From JALEFZ01 sp039817415 (lineage in GTDB: Bacteria > Bacteroidota > Bacteroidia > J057), in the NCBI GenBank assembly GCA_039817415.1, contig JBCBVV010000067.1, positions 1-31,401 on the forward strand: a stretch of 31,401 nt of DNA, in the 5' to 3' direction. Positions 8,204-16,212 of this stretch are shown one piece after another (position 1 is the first letter of the stretch; every line of letters begins with the position of its first letter). A program made the translations under genes and the position numbers. Under the pieces are notes generated by a model. It was not told the origin of the DNA and searched no databases. It saw only the letters and a program-made list of their open reading frames with translations.

Positions 8204-8537
8204 GGATACAATTTATCAATTTCTCTACATATTATGAATGTGCAACATGAATAATAGATATTTGCCTTTAAGGGCTATTTATTGGGGAGATACGATAGTT
8301 TTTCCTGCTAAAAATACCCATTAAAGGGTACGTTTTTCGCTTGGAAAATGTCGATTATTAGGAGTCCCTACCACAACCACGTTAGGAGCAAAGGGCTTAA
8401 TACGAGGGTATTAGGCCTATTTTCTCTCTCCAACTTACCCCCACACAAGTTGAAGATTTCTTTACTTAAAATTTACATCTAAAAATATTGTTTATCGTAA
8501 AGTAGTAATAAGTATAACCAATTAAACCTTGCCTACC
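8204..8537. other. Divergent intergenic region with small hairpins and repeats
   Basis: No gene is supported in this 334-bp gap between two divergent genes. It contains TACCC-ATTAAA-GGGTA (8315-8330), with T-runs outside the stem in both directions. There is also an inverted repeat TAATAC/GTATTA (8398-8413) and a direct repeat TTAGGAG at 8358-8364 and 8382-8388, with a near copy at 8411. These could be operators or a weak bidirectional terminator. No convincing promoter pair was found in either direction. Confidence 0.3.
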
Positions 8538-9158
8538 ATGAAATTTCAGTGTCCCCACGTAAGTACTTACGTAAATTCTGCTGGCAATGTAGTTGTCAAA
8601 GTTCTCCTTCCACTATCTCAGGAATATCAATCTATCAATGAACAGGTTGACTCCAGTTCAGGTAGAATTACCATTACTATTGACAATCCTGGAAATCAAA
8701 TTGTCAATACTGAATCATTTGGACCCCATGAAATGGATCCTGGGGTTAGGGATGTTACAGTAACAGTCATTGATCAGACTGTAGGAAGTGATGTAGGAGA
8801 GACCACTCTTGTAGACAGCGCCTTTTATTCTGGTCCTCAATTTGAGGACGAACTTTCACCTTACATTTACACGGTTCAGACCAATGCTGGACCCTTTGAA
8901 ATCCATGTTCTATTGGACATTAGTGAGGATTTCAGCAATGTACTCCCTAACAACGGCTTGAACGTGAATGGAACGGATTACATCCTCGAAATTCACGAAG
9001 TTGCTGAAAACCGCAATGGTATGCCTTTGCATGGTTTTCTGGTAGAAGATGACCCTGCTCAAGTTCCTGGTGCTTTAACCTTCGAGGTGAACGACCGCAC
9101 CAATGGCCGAAGACGAAGACCACGTAGAAGACGAAAAGTCCACGCTGACCAAAGGTAA
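8538..9158 (+). CDS. Orphan two-repeat beta-rich protein with arginine-rich tail
   Basis: I do not recognise this family. The ATG at 8538 gives 206 residues (a TTG at 8529 would add three). There is no signal peptide or transmembrane segment, so it is probably cytoplasmic. The body is acidic and beta-strand-like and appears internally duplicated: residues ~13-33 (NSAGNVVVKVLLPLSQEYQS) align with ~115-134 (TNAGPFEIHVLLDISEDFSN), and GVRDVTVTVIDQT (69-81) aligns with GALTFEVNDRTNG (178-190). The C-terminus is a basic stretch, RRRRPRRRRK (191-200), which suggests nucleic-acid or polyanion binding; that is an inference. It forms a single-gene unit, because a strong terminator follows directly. 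It precedes the kinase/regulator pair. Confidence 0.8.
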   Translation: MKFQCPHVSTYVNSAGNVVVKVLLPLSQEYQSINEQVDSSSGRITITIDNPGNQIVNTESFGPHEMDPGVRDVTVTVIDQTVGSDVGETTLVDSAFYSGPQFEDELSPYIYTVQTNAGPFEIHVLLDISEDFSNVLPNNGLNVNGTDYILEIHEVAENRNGMPLHGFLVEDDPAQVPGALTFEVNDRTNGRRRRPRRRRKVHADQR

Positions 9159-9174
9159 CAGAAGAGATTGATAG

Positions 9175-9202
9175 GGGAAGGGTTTACCTTCCCTTTTTTT
9201 TT
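9175..9202 (+). terminator. Strong intrinsic terminator
   Basis: GGGAAGG (9175-9181), loop GTTTA, CCTTCCC (9187-9193), then nine T residues. It lies 16 bp after the stop of the arginine-tailed protein and separates that gene from the sensor kinase. Confidence 0.92.
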
Positions 9203-9230
9203 GCCTATATTCTAGAAACAACTTCCTGTT

Positions 9231-11084
9231 ATGAAGCAATCCATTGGCTTAACCCTATGGGTTATTTTTTGCTTCCTCCCTTGCCTTTTCCTTTTTTCCC
9301 AATCCTACCATCCATCGGTTGCGGAAACTCTTGAGCTATTGAACACCGAAGTGACTATAGAACAGTGTAGTCTTAGGTTGGAATTGGCTTATACCTACAA
9401 AAACTCAAATACTCAAACAGCAGCTAAATATGCTGATGTAGCTTTGATGCTGGCCGAAAGGCTTAAGCATGTAGAATGGATTGGTTCAGCCAAGCTTGAG
9501 CAAGGGTCCATCGCAAGGCTAAGTGGGGAAGTAGGAGAAGCAACTAAACTACAATTAGAATCTCTCCAGATCGCGGAAGAAAATTCCCTTGCAGTACTAG
9601 AGGCCAGAAGCCTGGTTGGTTTATCCGCTACCTCATTTGTTAAGGGCGAGATAGACAATGCCATTCAATATTATTTGAGAGCCTTTGAGAGATATTACAA
9701 AGAGGAGGCTCCTATTGATGGGAAACTGAATGCGCTTACCGCCTTAGCCAATTTATACATGGAAAATAATCAGCTTGGCGAGGCGAGAAGATATCTTGAT
9801 TGGGCAAAGGAGATTAAAACCCTATCCTTTGAACCCAAATCTATCCTGTATTATTTCTCTTATTCTGGGGATTACTTTGAAATTACAAACCAGCCAGATT
9901 CCGCGATCAAGTACTATGAAACGGCTCTTTTAATGGCTCGAGAGAACGGTGATTTTACCTGGGAAGTTAGTAGCTTAATGGATCTTGCGCGGGTACAAAG
10001 CGACCTTTTGGAAAACCCCAGAGTAGCCATTGATTCTTTTCTCCTTCCAGCTGCAGACATGTTAGAGACTTCGAAGGACCTCAATTTGAAAGTTAGGCTC
10101 TATGAAGAACTTACTTGGGCTTATTATGATATCGACCCTAAACAATCTTTGGATTACTATGATCTGTTCTATCAGGCAGATAGTACGCTCAGAGATAAGG
10201 AAAAGGATAAAAACATTGCAAAATATAAGGCTCTTTATGAGTTGGAAAAGGTGGAGAAAGAGAGAACACAATTCATCCAACAGCGGAATAATCTATTTCT
10301 CCTTTGCATACTGCTCCTTCTTGTAATTGCTGCTGCCGGTTTTGCGTATCAAAAGAGAAGGTTAGCTACTCTCTTGGAAAAGAAAAAGGTTCAGGAAGAA
10401 AAGCAGCTTGTGTTAGATCAATTGAAAACACAGGAACTGGAATCCATCAATGCGATGGTGGACATTCAGGGGAAAGAAAGAGAACGAATAGCGGGAGAAT
10501 TACACGATCGGGTCGGGAGTCTATTAGCGACAGTCAAGTTGAATTATGTAGCCTTGCAAGGTCCAATTAGAGATTTGGGGGAAGATACCTATGAAAAGTA
10601 TCAGAAAGCCAATTCCATGCTTGACCAAGCCTACAATGATATCCGAGCGATTTCACACGACATGAATTCTGGAGTTTTGGCTCAGTTTGGGTTGATCCCC
10701 GCTACCCGAGAGTTGCAGGAGGCAATTCAACGCTCCGGGAAGCTGGAGGTTAACCTTGATACCTTTGGGATGGAAAAGCGCCTCGATAATAAAGCGGAAA
10801 TCTTCCTTTACCGTATCATTCAGGAGGCAATGGCAAATATCATCAAACATGCAGATGCAAAGGTGGTAGATATTCAATTGTCTAGAGACGAGGACATGGT
10901 GAATTTAATTATTGAGGATGATGGCAAGGGATTTGAGGTTGACAAGATAAATCCTTCTTCAGGAATGGGTTTGTCAAATCTGAGAATGCGGGTGGAACAA
11001 TTAGATGGTACCTTTGATATTGACTCTACCCTAGGGAAAGGAACTTCCCTGATTATTGATATTCCAGCGGAAGCCGACAACTAA
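9231..11084 (+). CDS. TPR-containing sensor histidine kinase (HisKA_3/NarX-type)
   Basis: This 617-residue kinase starts with a signal sequence (residues ~5-24). A periplasmic or surface region of TPR-like helical repeats follows (about 45-330), as in many Bacteroidota two-component kinases. Next come a transmembrane helix (354-374), a coiled coil (about 375-412), a HisKA_3 dimerisation domain with ERERIAGELHDRVGS (phospho-acceptor His425), and an HATPase_c domain. In the last, Asn536 lies in QEAMANIIKHA, DDGKGF (563-568) is the G1 box and GMGLSNLRMR (578-587) the G2 box. All core catalytic elements are present. The response regulator follows after 12 bp, so the two are almost certainly co-transcribed. 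The signal sensed is unknown. Confidence 0.95.
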   Translation: MKQSIGLTLWVIFCFLPCLFLFSQSYHPSVAETLELLNTEVTIEQCSLRLELAYTYKNSNTQTAAKYADVALMLAERLKHVEWIGSAKLEQGSIARLSGEVGEATKLQLESLQIAEENSLAVLEARSLVGLSATSFVKGEIDNAIQYYLRAFERYYKEEAPIDGKLNALTALANLYMENNQLGEARRYLDWAKEIKTLSFEPKSILYYFSYSGDYFEITNQPDSAIKYYETALLMARENGDFTWEVSSLMDLARVQSDLLENPRVAIDSFLLPAADMLETSKDLNLKVRLYEELTWAYYDIDPKQSLDYYDLFYQADSTLRDKEKDKNIAKYKALYELEKVEKERTQFIQQRNNLFLLCILLLLVIAAAGFAYQKRRLATLLEKKKVQEEKQLVLDQLKTQELESINAMVDIQGKERERIAGELHDRVGSLLATVKLNYVALQGPIRDLGEDTYEKYQKANSMLDQAYNDIRAISHDMNSGVLAQFGLIPATRELQEAIQRSGKLEVNLDTFGMEKRLDNKAEIFLYRIIQEAMANIIKHADAKVVDIQLSRDEDMVNLIIEDDGKGFEVDKINPSSGMGLSNLRMRVEQLDGTFDIDSTLGKGTSLIIDIPAEADN

Positions 11085-11096
11085 TCTATCCGGATT

Positions 11097-11750
11097 ATGA
11101 AGATTAACATTATCCTAGCAGACGATCATCAAATGATCATTGATGGAGTTAAATCTATTTTAACACATCAGCCAGTCTTCAATGTGATTGGAGAAGCTAC
11201 CAATGGAAAAGAATTGATTCGGATGGTGGAGATGAATCCTCCGGATATGGCTATTGTGGATATTTCTATGCCTGAAATGGATGGGATAGAAGCGTCTAGG
11301 ATCATCAAAAATAAATGGCCTCATGTCAAAATTATTATCCTCAGTATGTTGGATAACTATAAGGTGATCAAGCAGGCTAAGGAAATTGGAGTTGATGGCT
11401 TTTTGGCAAAAAATATGGGCCAGGAAGAGTTATTTTTTGCTGTAGAAAAAATAGCCCGTGGTGGGACGCATTATTCTGAGGATATTATGCGCATCTTTTT
11501 TGAGGAAAGAGCTGAAAATGGCAACCACCTGAATGCTGAAGAATTTAAACTGACTAAGAGAGAGCTGGAGATCTTGAAATTTGTCGCCAAAGGCTATACA
11601 AGTCAGGAAATAAGTAATTTTCTATCTCGGGCAGTAGGAACGATTGAACGCCATAGGAAAAATATGCTCAACAAGGCTAAAACCATGTTGAATCTCAATA
11701 ACATGACTGCCCTAGTTGCTTATGCCAAGGAATTGGGCTGGCTTGATTAG
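11097..11750 (+). CDS. NarL/FixJ-type response regulator with LuxR DNA-binding domain
   Basis: The 217-residue protein has a complete receiver domain: acidic pair Asp9/Asp10, phospho-acceptor Asp55 in VDISMPEMDG, Ser83 at the switch position and Lys105. The C-terminal LuxR-type helix-turn-helix begins at LTKRELEILKFVAKGYTSQE and continues through the recognition helix SRAVGTIERHRKNM. It is the cognate partner of the kinase 12 bp upstream. The regulon cannot be read from the sequence. The neighbouring arginine-tailed gene is a possible target only by proximity. Confidence 0.96.
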   Translation: MKINIILADDHQMIIDGVKSILTHQPVFNVIGEATNGKELIRMVEMNPPDMAIVDISMPEMDGIEASRIIKNKWPHVKIIILSMLDNYKVIKQAKEIGVDGFLAKNMGQEELFFAVEKIARGGTHYSEDIMRIFFEERAENGNHLNAEEFKLTKRELEILKFVAKGYTSQEISNFLSRAVGTIERHRKNMLNKAKTMLNLNNMTALVAYAKELGWLD

Positions 11751-11843
11751 GACATAATGCAATTAATCCTGACAGATATCTTGGAAAATCAGGAAAATCT
11801 TTATTTTAGCCGGAGCTGAAAAGGCGCTAAGTTTTTAAAAAAC

Positions 11844-12299
11844 ATGAGACATTTAATCGGAATTGTTGAAGAATCTATTGCTCAACTTGGAATCAATCCT
11901 GATGAAAGCAGAGGACAAGTTCCCGGAACCTGGCTGCTTCAGAAAGGAGAAGCCAAAATTCTGATTGAACTCCTAAGCCTAGATGGCAAGACTGTCACGC
12001 TTATTCAGATTTCAGCTCCCCTCGTTCAGTGGCCAGGCGCGAATGAACAGCATGTTGCCAAAGAGCTTCTCAAAAAGAATCACCAGTTGATTGATGCTGG
12101 TTTCTCCCTACACGAAGACACCATTTTCCTACGAATTAGTCGAGAGACTGCAGGTCTTGATGTCATCGAGGCCATTCAAATGATTGGAAAAATGGGCATG
12201 TACGCAGAACAGCTTGATGATTGGATCAAAGAGCTGACTACGCAAAGAGTACCCATTGGCTTTAAGGCCTTTGCGCAAAATTCCTCCTCTGAAGAATAG
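11844..12299 (+). CDS. YbjN/CesT-like fold protein
   Basis: A small cytoplasmic protein of 151 residues without signal peptide or membrane segment. Its layout matches YbjN-domain/type III chaperone-like (CesT-fold) proteins: W30-LLQKGEAKILIELL as paired strands, EQHVAKELLKKNHQLIDAGFSLHEDTIFLRIS as helix-strand-strand, and a C-terminal helix EAIQMIGKMGMYAEQLDDWI. In bacteria without type III secretion these proteins are usually annotated as YbjN-domain proteins of unclear function, possibly chaperone-like. It follows the response regulator by 93 bp on the same strand and ends 4 bp before the end of a convergent gene. The family call is from pattern recognition, not alignment. Confidence 0.8.
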   Translation: MRHLIGIVEESIAQLGINPDESRGQVPGTWLLQKGEAKILIELLSLDGKTVTLIQISAPLVQWPGANEQHVAKELLKKNHQLIDAGFSLHEDTIFLRISRETAGLDVIEAIQMIGKMGMYAEQLDDWIKELTTQRVPIGFKAFAQNSSSEE

Positions 12300-12303
12300 T
12301 TCT

Positions 12304-12927
12304 TTAGCTAATGAGCTGAAGTTGTTCCCTTTTCCTTTGATGGAATTCTCCTACCGTTCTTTTATGAAAGAAGGGGTAAAGGGTATTGTCCATTAACCAG
12401 GAAGCACTTTTGAAATAGCTTTCATGCTCCACAACAGTTTGTTTGGGAGTTTTCTCCTTGAAACGAATAAACTGGACTCCTCGATAAAGCCCCCCTTCAA
12501 TGTAGGCGATAGCTAATTCCTTCTTTTCAATATCCGCCTCTAATAATTTGAGGCCAATGATGAGCCTGGGACCCAGAATATTCAGCCAACAATAAAATTG
12601 CATGCCCACCTGAAGAAAGGGAATGTTTTCCTGATCTGGATAGTAGAAGGAACCTTCCTGTTGAGAATAGCCAAATACAAAATTAACCATAGGGCCCTTC
12701 CAACTTTCTCCCGGCTGGCTTTCTGTATAGGCTTTCCAGACCTCATCGATGGGATGATCAAAAGCAAATTCATCATACTGCTTTCCGTATGCTTCAAGCG
12801 AATCACCTTGATGCAGGCATCTGAGTTCACTAAAATCTCCTGCCTTTTTGACTCTCGATGAAAGAAGCTTTTGGACCTTTGAGGGAAGGTGTTGGAAGGC
12901 TTCGAAGTTGAATTGTTCGCTTGTCAT
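12304..12927 (-). CDS. Hypothetical protein, possible SRPBCC-like fold
   Basis: I do not recognise this 207-residue protein with certainty. It has no signal peptide or membrane helix. The section DHPIDEVWKAYTESQPGESW followed by alternating strand-like segments (FLQVGMQFYCWLN, PRLIIGLKLLEADIEKKELA, YRGVQFIRF, TVVEHESYFKSAS) and a C-terminal helix (WLMDNTLYPFFHKRTVGEFHQRKR) resembles START/SRPBCC domains, which bind hydrophobic ligands. The gene is convergent with the YbjN-like gene (4-bp gap) and divergent from the glycosyltransferase (115-bp gap). Confidence 0.75.
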   Translation of the reverse strand: MTSEQFNFEAFQHLPSKVQKLLSSRVKKAGDFSELRCLHQGDSLEAYGKQYDEFAFDHPIDEVWKAYTESQPGESWKGPMVNFVFGYSQQEGSFYYPDQENIPFLQVGMQFYCWLNILGPRLIIGLKLLEADIEKKELAIAYIEGGLYRGVQFIRFKEKTPKQTVVEHESYFKSASWLMDNTLYPFFHKRTVGEFHQRKREQLQLIS

Positions 12928-13042
12928 TTTATTGCAAATTGTCTGTGATCATGAAGCCCAATTGCTCCGTTCCATAGAAGAATGAATAAAGCTTCTAAGG
13001 CTGGGTAGTCTTTTGTAATATTGACCAAAATTTGGGAAAAAT

Positions 13043-14368
13043 ATGAAGAAGGTTCTCATCATCCTTTATTATTGGCCACCAGCAGGAGGTGGAGGTGTTC
13101 AGCGTTGGGTGAAATTTGTGAAATACCTACCGGAATTTGGATGGGAGCCTATCGTCTATGCACCTGAAAACCCTGACTATCCTTTGCAGGATCCTTCTTT
13201 GTTAAAAGAGGTCTCTTCGGATGTAAGAGTGATTCGCCAGCCTATTTTTGAACCTAGAAAGGCGGTACAGAAATTCCTTGGTGGTGGAAAAGACAATTCC
13301 AAAGGAAAAGGAGGAAAAAGTGTAGACGGATTATTCTATCTGGATCCCAAAGAAAGAAGCCTAAAAGACAACTTGACCATATGGGCTAGAGGAAATCTCT
13401 TTATTCCGGATGCTAGGACTACTTGGGTAAAGCCTTCCATAAAATTCCTTCATAAATATTTGAAAGAGAATCCTGTCGATGTAATCGTATCAACTGGCCC
13501 ACCTCATTCTATGCATTTGATTGGACAGGGTCTCAAGAAAAAAATGGGACTTCCTTGGTTTGTTGATATGCGAGATCCATGGACCAATATCGAATTCTTC
13601 GAACATCTTATGTTGAGTTCATGGGCAGAGGCTAAGCACAAGAGGCTGGAGAAATCAGTTTTACTAGGAGCGGATCATGTTAATGAAGTCGGTAAGGACT
13701 TTATCCGTTATGATCGATCGCTTGGAGTAGAAAATATTGATTGGTTGCCTAATGGCTATGATGACAAGGATTTTGAAGGAGAGGGAGAAGCTGTAAGTCC
13801 CCACTTTATGATCAGCCATATTGGAACGTTTGAGAAGGATCGTAGCCTAGATAATTTGTATAAGGCGTTGGGAAGCCTGTCTGAAGAGTTCCCCACCTTT
13901 AAGGAGGACCTGCGCTTACAGCTGGCTGGAAAGATAGCACCTGAGGTCTTGGAAGAAATGGCCGAAAAGGGGCTAGAGGATAATGTGGTCAACTTGGGTT
14001 ATATCAGCCATTCCCAAGCGATACAAGCCATGCAAAGATCTCAGATTTTGTTAATCCTGATCAATCAATCTGAACGAAATGCCAAAGGGAAATTGACGGG
14101 AAAGATATTTGAATATATGGCTTCAGAGCGTCCCATCCTGATCATAGGACCAGAAGATGGAGACGCCGCCGAAGTTATGTATGACTGTGAGGCAGGTTTT
14201 GCCTGTGATTTTAACAATCTTGAGAAATTGACTGCTCATTTGCGTGAACAGTACCAATTATATAAGGAAAAAGGTGTTATCCCTTCACAAACGAAAGGAT
14301 ATGAGAAGTACAGCAGAAAGAATCTGACAAAAACCCTTGCGGGATTATTGGAATCGATTTCCAAATAG
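13043..14368 (+). CDS. Glycosyltransferase family 4 (GT-B fold)
   Basis: The 441-residue protein begins MKKVLIILYYWPPAGGGGVQRW, the N-terminal pattern of GT4 enzymes with a glycine-rich donor-domain loop. Further markers are STGPPHSMHLIG, FVDMRDPW, WLPNGYDD at the domain junction, ISHIGTF at the start of the C-terminal domain, and KLTGKIFEYMASERPILIIGPEDG near 350-370. In that last segment the Glu-containing EX7E-like region binds the nucleotide sugar. It probably transfers a sugar in surface polysaccharide or glycolipid synthesis; no polysaccharide cluster surrounds it, so the acceptor is unknown. An ATG preceded by an A-rich stretch is the start. It has no obvious operon partner. Confidence 0.93.
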   Translation: MKKVLIILYYWPPAGGGGVQRWVKFVKYLPEFGWEPIVYAPENPDYPLQDPSLLKEVSSDVRVIRQPIFEPRKAVQKFLGGGKDNSKGKGGKSVDGLFYLDPKERSLKDNLTIWARGNLFIPDARTTWVKPSIKFLHKYLKENPVDVIVSTGPPHSMHLIGQGLKKKMGLPWFVDMRDPWTNIEFFEHLMLSSWAEAKHKRLEKSVLLGADHVNEVGKDFIRYDRSLGVENIDWLPNGYDDKDFEGEGEAVSPHFMISHIGTFEKDRSLDNLYKALGSLSEEFPTFKEDLRLQLAGKIAPEVLEEMAEKGLEDNVVNLGYISHSQAIQAMQRSQILLILINQSERNAKGKLTGKIFEYMASERPILIIGPEDGDAAEVMYDCEAGFACDFNNLEKLTAHLREQYQLYKEKGVIPSQTKGYEKYSRKNLTKTLAGLLESISK

Positions 14369-14405
14369 GGACAATGGGCAATGACATTTTGAACACCCTG
14401 AATGG

Positions 14406-14987
14406 TCAGGCTTCCAATTTTACGCCAAAGTAAATGTCTCTCATATTAAGCTGGACGTCCATGGATATCAATGGGATAATTCCATCTATAGAGGTAGATT
14501 CCATAATATGCCAGGAGCCCTCAGATGTACGGCTGAACACTTCCACTAAATACTGGTGTTGGCTTACCAGGATATACTCACGCATGCTTGGAAGCTGGCG
14601 ATAGGCACGGAATTTATCTCCTCTATCAAGAATTTCTGTTTCATCAGACAGAATCTCAACTACGATCTGAGGATTGGTGATAGCTCTTCTTTCCATTTTG
14701 TCAAAAACAGCATCTCCACATACGACAGTCAAATCAGGGTAACAACGAACATTTGCTGGCTCGATGGATACCTTTACATCACTGGTGTAGGTTTTACAGG
14801 TCTTGCCTGCAGATCTTAGGGCGAGATTCAGAGCAGTAATTAGGTTAGCCGTTAACTCACCATGCAGGGGGGTAGAACCTGACTTCGCGCGGATGAACTT
14901 ATTGTAGAGTTCATACTTGTTGTCGGCATTGGCTTCTAATTCTAGGTAAGTTTCCAAGGTATGGTTATTAAGTGTTGTATTTTCCAT
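14406..14987 (-). CDS. Uma2 family protein (PD-(D/E)XK nuclease-like, DUF820)
   Basis: The 193-residue length and motif order match Uma2/DUF820 proteins: KYELYN (24-29), PLHGELTANL with His42, CYPDLTVV with Asp85, IVVEILSDET with Glu111, then DRGDKFRAYRQLPSMREYILV containing Lys125 and Tyr129. These residues correspond to the predicted PD-(D/E)XK active site. The cellular role of Uma2 proteins is unclear; they are very abundant in cyanobacteria and present in Bacteroidota, often in multiple copies. Here it is a single leftward gene, convergent with the glycosyltransferase (37-bp gap), with no toxin-antitoxin or restriction partner next to it. Confidence 0.9.
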   Translation of the reverse strand: MENTTLNNHTLETYLELEANADNKYELYNKFIRAKSGSTPLHGELTANLITALNLALRSAGKTCKTYTSDVKVSIEPANVRCYPDLTVVCGDAVFDKMERRAITNPQIVVEILSDETEILDRGDKFRAYRQLPSMREYILVSQHQYLVEVFSRTSEGSWHIMESTSIDGIIPLISMDVQLNMRDIYFGVKLEA

Positions 14988-15322
14988 GAGCTATTTGTTT
15001 GATACACTTAAAGTATGCATTTCAGATTGTGGATGGATTTATCCCCACCCAAAAGGCTATAATTCAAACGCGAATCCTACATAACCCCTCCCCTTTGGTC
15101 AGGATTTTCATTAAATGAAATATACACTCATTGCCAGCCTATTAGAGGAGGAAATGAAGATGTCAACGGGACTACAGGGTAGATTCCTGAATAAATGAAG
15201 GTGATGGATCTCAGATCAGAGACACTAGTTATCCACAGCAAGCATCATGCCCAAATGGCTCGATTTTTATATTCCTTAAAAATGACCGAGAATTAATAAA
15301 TTAGGGGAAATGCTTTCCACAA
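14988..15322. other. Intergenic region without a supported gene
   Basis: This 335-bp divergent gap holds only short features. One is an AT-rich palindrome TTTCAT-TAA-ATGAAA (15106-15120); another is a 27-codon ATG frame (15115-15198) with no recognisable product. Promoters for the Uma2 gene and the M23 peptidase must lie here, but no clear -33/-7 pair was found. Confidence 0.3.
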
Positions 15323-16153
15323 ATGAAACACTATTTTCCCCTTCTTCTCCTACTGTTGGCAATAGCTGGATGCAAGCCATTTACCTATCCCACCTACATC
15401 CCTCATTATCATGTAGGCCTGAGCCAAAGCTTTCCAACGAAGGACTCAGTCATGATTGTGATAGACAATCCCCTAGATGTCCGCATTCGTGTAAAGGTGT
15501 TAAGTGAACAGGAAAATGAGATCCTCAAACAGGCAAATCCCATCATTGTTAACCCAAGAGAAAAACGCGAAGTTTATTTCCCCTTCGACAGCTTGGAATG
15601 GGCTAACCTAGATATTGGATTTAACTATAACTGGTATGAGGTTAGGTTGACAGATAGTTTGCCTGAACTTCGTGTTCCCTTTAGGTCAGGGAAAGCTTAC
15701 AAGATCATGCAAGGTTATCATGGATCTTTTTCGCACAATAGCGATTATTCTAGGTATGCGTTAGACTTTACCATACCTGTAGGCGATACCGTAAACGCAG
15801 CTTGGGATGGCTATGTGGTGGGTGTGACCCAAGGGCACAGTAGGGGAGGAAATGATAGGAGGCTAAGAGATTACTCGAATTTTGTCACCATTTATCATCC
15901 TGATTACGGCGTGTACACCCAGTATGTTCATATCATGAAGGATGGTGCGCTAGTTGAGATAGGTGATACCGTTTCAATGGGACAAGCTGTAGGACTTTCA
16001 GGCCTCGTGGGATTTACATCCGCTCCTCATCTGCATTTCAATGTAGTCGCCAAGGATAGTTTTGACCAAAAATTGAAATCTATACCCGCCAAATTTGGGA
16101 AGACCTTAAAAGGGAGTGATATGAAGAAGGGTATTCTCATTAGAAGAAAATAG
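15323..16153 (+). CDS. M23 family metallopeptidase lipoprotein
   Basis: A lipoprotein signal peptide (hydrophobic 6-15, lipobox IAGC with Cys17) precedes a beta-rich N-terminal region (about 30-120) and a LytM-like M23 domain (about 125-245). The zinc ligands are visible: His138 in SHNSDYSRYALDF, Asp148 in the same motif, and His238 in APHLHFNV. His203 (QYVHI) and His236 are the expected catalytic histidines. The wider His-to-Asp spacing matches the variant M23 group that has RYALDF-type motifs. The likely role is cleavage of peptidoglycan cross-bridges or another peptide in the periplasm. It is convergent with the S9 peptidase, and a bidirectional terminator separates the two. Confidence 0.93.
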   Translation: MKHYFPLLLLLLAIAGCKPFTYPTYIPHYHVGLSQSFPTKDSVMIVIDNPLDVRIRVKVLSEQENEILKQANPIIVNPREKREVYFPFDSLEWANLDIGFNYNWYEVRLTDSLPELRVPFRSGKAYKIMQGYHGSFSHNSDYSRYALDFTIPVGDTVNAAWDGYVVGVTQGHSRGGNDRRLRDYSNFVTIYHPDYGVYTQYVHIMKDGALVEIGDTVSMGQAVGLSGLVGFTSAPHLHFNVVAKDSFDQKLKSIPAKFGKTLKGSDMKKGILIRRK

Positions 16154-16181
16154 GAGGAAATCCGTAGATCGCCTCCTATTT
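16148..16181. terminator. Bidirectional intrinsic terminator
   Basis: AAATAGGAGG (16148-16157) and CCTCCTATTT (16172-16181) form a perfect 10-bp inverted repeat around a 14-nt loop. The left arm includes the stop codon of the M23 gene. Position between convergent genes fits termination in both directions, although the U-tracts are short. Confidence 0.65.
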
Positions 16182-16212
16182 CGCTATGCTCTTTTGGTAA
16201 AATGAAAAAGGA

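Noticed and set aside
14406..14987. Uma2 protein as part of a defence or toxin system
   Set aside because: No partner gene next to it; Uma2 proteins are common as solitary genes.
15115..15198. 27-codon ATG frame in the Uma2/M23 gap
   Set aside because: Too short, no ribosome-binding or family support; length expected by chance.
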